Positions 60,976 through 64,000 of a stretch of 64,000 nt of DNA are shown here, one piece after another (positions within the stretch are counted from its first letter, which is position 1; each line of letters opens with the position of its first letter). The stretch is from Schistocerca nitens (taxonomy: Eukaryota > Arthropoda > Insecta > Orthoptera > Acrididae). The notes below the pieces were generated by a model. The model was not told the origin of the DNA. It saw only the letters and a list, made by a program, of their open reading frames with translations, and did not search any database. The translations under genes and the position numbers were made by a program. The DNA lies in assembly GCF_023898315.1 (NCBI RefSeq), contig NC_064614.1:114793501-114857500 (forward strand), read 5' to 3'.

Positions 60976-62400
60976 TATGAGGGGAGGTCCACATGTTCCA
61001 AAACACAGTTGAAAAGGGACTTATCACTAAGGGAACACTTCACTACACTACACTAGTTTTTCCACATTAATTGATGTCTCAGTTTCACTCTTAAAACTAA
61101 GGGAGGGCACATGCCTGATAGGTTTTTGTTTTCTCTTTTTCTTGGGTTTAGTTTGTGGCTGTTTGTCATTCATTCAAGTGTGCCAACAGGCGAACGTAAG
61201 AAATTTGTCCTTTTTCATGTTTTAGCAAGTCATCAATTGACGATAGGTGATCATTTGATTTATTAGATAAAGCTGGCAAGTTAGCTGACAGAGGCATCAT
61301 GAAATGGTTTTCAGGTATAAAAAAACATAATTAAAGGGGGGCGCGAATAGTAATTTAGTAAGCCATAGTGGCATGAAAGGTTATTAATGGTGTTCCAACA
61401 GGAACCGTTTGCTGAAGATCTGCGCGGAGGCTACGTCAGAGTAGCAGCTGACTGCAAGGCCAATCTCGCGCTGCGTCAGAAAGGTGCGCGGCAGATAACT
61501 TCAAAAGGCAGCGCCGCGTCAGAGCTGCACGCGGCAGCTGAGAAGCGGAGTGCGCACGTGCGCGGCGCAGGAAGCATGCGTCAGATGTAAGAGCGAGAGA
61601 GAGCGATGAAGCCTACCGCCGCTGTCCACTACGCTGTCTGTACTTTGCACACTCTCTCCACATGTTCTTGGGCCCCTGCGCCAGATGAACGTATTTATGT
61701 GCTTCAAAGTGAGACGTGACAAACATTAATGTCACAAAAGGGGTAAAATGTCACAAAGTGGAATAGATGTACCTCATCGACATGTTTTTTTTTTTTTTCA
61801 ATGATGACCAGCAAAACAGAAGTGGGATTACACGTGACATAAAGCTAGATGAGTTGTTACAGTGGGTTTTGTTTAAAATTACATTAACATACATAAATAT
61901 AGAAATGAAGCACACAAGCATCATATCAAATTGTTGCAAATACCGTATCAACAACTAAAAAAAGAAAAGTTAACTGTCTCCTTGGGCTAACCATCCAAGT
62001 GTAATAACATTCACATTTTGAGAAGAATTTTCTCGTCACTCAATATATTTGCTGAACACCATTAAGTGAGACTGACAAGGAAAAGTGACATCAGTTTGGT
62101 GCAGGTGGGGCGTAGATTGTGTCGTAGGATGTCAACGTTGTAGCTAACGAGGGGAGAGAAAACTCGACGAGAGACTAGAGATTTCCAGAATGGAAAAAGA
62201 AAGTGTAAGGAATTGAATTAGAAAAGACTAATTCGAGCGTAATTTCTGAAGGACTTTCTCTTCATGAAGGTATAGTGCACGGCGCATCGTTGACACGACG
62301 TTATCGCCTACTTAACTGTGTACATGACAATGCTGCGACTCCAAGATAGCTACTTCACACTTCTTCAAACTCGACTTCCATCACATAAAAAAACACTTTA
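60976..62400. other. Nothing recognised
   Basis: A GC-rich island at about 61400-61640 contains a 67-codon frame of no known family; the remainder is AT-rich with a T-run at 61786-61798. Confidence 0.4.
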
Positions 62401-62404
62401 CTGT

Positions 62405-62512
62405 GCGACAAAATTCGCCGTCTTTATCCTCTCAACATCTTGCGACTAACTTTCCTTTGCGACCAAATTCGCCGTCTTTATCCTCTCAATATCTTGCGAC
62501 TAAACTCGCCGT
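62405..62512. repeat. Two copies of a 54-bp tandem repeat
   Basis: GCGAC(A/C)AAATTCGCCGTC and the following bases occur at 62405 and 62459, with a partial third. Confidence 0.9.
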
Positions 62513-62795
62513 CTCCATAACTCCGTAGTGTTGGCCTCCTCGGGCCCAGCTGGTTGCTTAAAACTCCGTCTATCCTTGGTTATATCGCAGTGTCCTGGGA
62601 CACGTCATACAGTTAAATGCTACTACTTCAATAGTCGGTATTCCTTCGGAAAATACAAAGGGAAAACAAAGAAGGCTCAAGGTTTTGAACAGAGATTTCC
62701 GCTTACTGGCGTTTAGCTGCGGGCTAGATGCGGTTCGCGTCTGACGTTGCCTGATCAGCTGTCGTCAGAGAGAACACTGTTCTCATGAACTCTTC

Positions 62796-63005
62796 AAAAA
62801 TGGTTCAAATGGTTCAAATGGCTCTGAGCACTATGGGACTCAACTGCTGAGGTCATTAGTCCCCTAGAACTTAGAACTAGTTAAACCTAACTAACCTAAG
62901 GACATCACAAACATCCATGCCCGAGGCAGGATTCGAACCTGCGACCGTAGCGGTCTTGCGGTTCCAGACTGCAGCGCCTTTAACCGCACGGCCACTTCGG
63001 CCGGC
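62796..63005 (-). mobile_element. tRNA-derived SINE (family S1), copy 4
   Basis: Same family as 16693-16896. CATGAACTCTTC is duplicated at 62784-62795 and 63006-63017. Confidence 0.93.
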
Positions 63006-63060
63006 CATGAACTCTTCTTCGACATGGAAGATCAAAGTCTGGGCTGAATAGTTCTGTGTC

Positions 63061-63352
63061 TGTTGAAAGTTGACAGATGAAAGTGGGTAGGATGAACTAT
63101 GTCGCGAAACGGAAAAGTGAAGAAACGACACAGACAGCTAAGGGTCCGCGCGGGAGCCAACCGCGTCACGTAAGGTACGTGCCCTTGTGGGTTGTGCATG
63201 ACTCTTCATGTGTTGTTCTGTTGATAATTGAAAGATGAAAGTGGGTAGAACAGACTATGTCGCGAAACGGAAAAGTGAAGAAACGACACAGACAGCTGAG
63301 GGACCGCGCGGGTGCCAACCGCGTCACGTCAGGTGCGTGCCCTCGCGGGTTG
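63061..63352. repeat. Two direct repeats, period 158 bp
   Basis: GATGAAAGTGGGTAG begins at 63076 and 63234; about 115 bp after it is conserved (CTATGTCGCGAAACGGAAAA, then CCAACCGCGTCACGT). Confidence 0.9.
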
Positions 63353-63474
63353 TTCTCTTGTTCATCCAACAGACTAGGTATATGGCCAAAACTTGCTCGT
63401 TCTGTGTGTGTGTGATTCACTCTGTTTACGTTATCTATCACGGGGGTAGGCATGTGGTATGTCCCTCCAGATAA

Positions 63475-64000
63475 ACATTCAAATACAAATCAAAATAAAG
63501 CATGGTTACATTCTAAACTACTCTTCCAAAACAATTTATCACCTAAGACATCATTATTATTAAACAAATAATTGGCAGTACTCGGGAACTTACTCTAGCA
63601 TACTTGAAATCCTACAAAATGATTATCCTCACCAATATAGTAACACAGTGACACATGGAAACACTAGGTTGGTACAAATACTAAATTACTGGTGCTGGCA
63701 AAACTTTAGCAAAATTCTCTAAATAGGTAGTAATAAAACAGTCAAAATGAACAACAATAAGATAATACATGGACTTAAGTAATTGGACACAAGTAATTAG
63801 ACATAAGTAATTGGCAACTCGTCATAGCGATACAAGACATGGCAAAACCGCAACAAAAGCAAAAGTTCAAAATAATATTTCCTTCAAACAAAACTTCCTT
63901 AACCTCCAGTTACATTTCGTACCAAAATGAATGTAAGTATCCCTTGGTATTCCTTTATGCTCTCGTCTGCATTTCCCACAAGAAAACGTCATTAAGTAAT
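63475..64000. other. AT-rich sequence to the window end, nothing recognised
   Basis: No supported feature. Confidence 0.5.

Noticed and set aside
61387-61590. 67-codon GC-rich frame as a gene
   Set aside because: No recognised motif, no splice context; probably compositional.

Overview
This is eukaryotic nuclear DNA from an animal, almost certainly an insect. The mixture of very large introns, jockey, RTE and CR1-like LINEs, Penelope-like elements (PLEs), Tc1/mariner transposons and several abundant tRNA- and 5S-derived SINEs is what I know from grasshopper/locust (Schistocerca-type) genomes. The organism call is inference from recalled repeat families; no search was run. There is no rRNA array, CRISPR or operon, and nearly all long reading frames belong to mobile elements.

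Region 1-14.35 kb is a nested Penelope-like complex. PLE 3' parts, each with a GIY-YIG endonuclease fragment, lie head-to-head as palindromes and flank a 2.2 kb AT-rich spacer. The whole 3,294-bp unit is tandemly duplicated and nearly identical. Two different jockey-type LINEs sit in two of the PLE copies at the same target (around GGGTTCGGTC), in the same orientation, with their 5' ends 33-34 nt downstream of a TATA-like box of the PLE. One is 5.1 kb with ORF1 and ORF2; the other is 1.9 kb and carries ORF1 only.

Region 14.4-30.1 kb appears to be the plus-strand 3' part of one host gene. Three short exons (14657-14768, 23641-23739, 29887-30045) have good acceptor sites and compatible phases, but I do not recognise the protein. 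The introns are filled with repeats: an RTE-type LINE with a tRNA-like 5' head interrupted by a Tc1 element (itself hit by a SINE) and another SINE, a 5S-derived SINE, mariner and LINE fragments, a CR1/jockey-like LINE with an open reverse transcriptase frame, and a purine-rich repeat.

Region 30.1-47.5 kb holds a degenerate Tc1 with a SINE in it, several SINEs, long stretches without recognisable content, a decayed PLE split by a gag-only LTR retrotransposon (37978-41776), LINE remnants, two head-to-head mariner fragments and a truncated Tc1.

Region 47.5-60 kb is another nest: an RTE LINE 5' half, then a PLE (reverse transcriptase plus GIY-YIG) interrupted by a SINE and by a 7.9 kb gag-only LTR retrotransposon with near-identical 569-bp LTRs and a GTAA target duplication, then an RTE LINE 3' fragment. 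The two LTR elements are relatives: the 3.8 kb copy looks like the 7.9 kb copy minus a 4.16 kb internal block joined at a GATCA microhomology. The last 4 kb hold simple and tandem repeats and one SINE.
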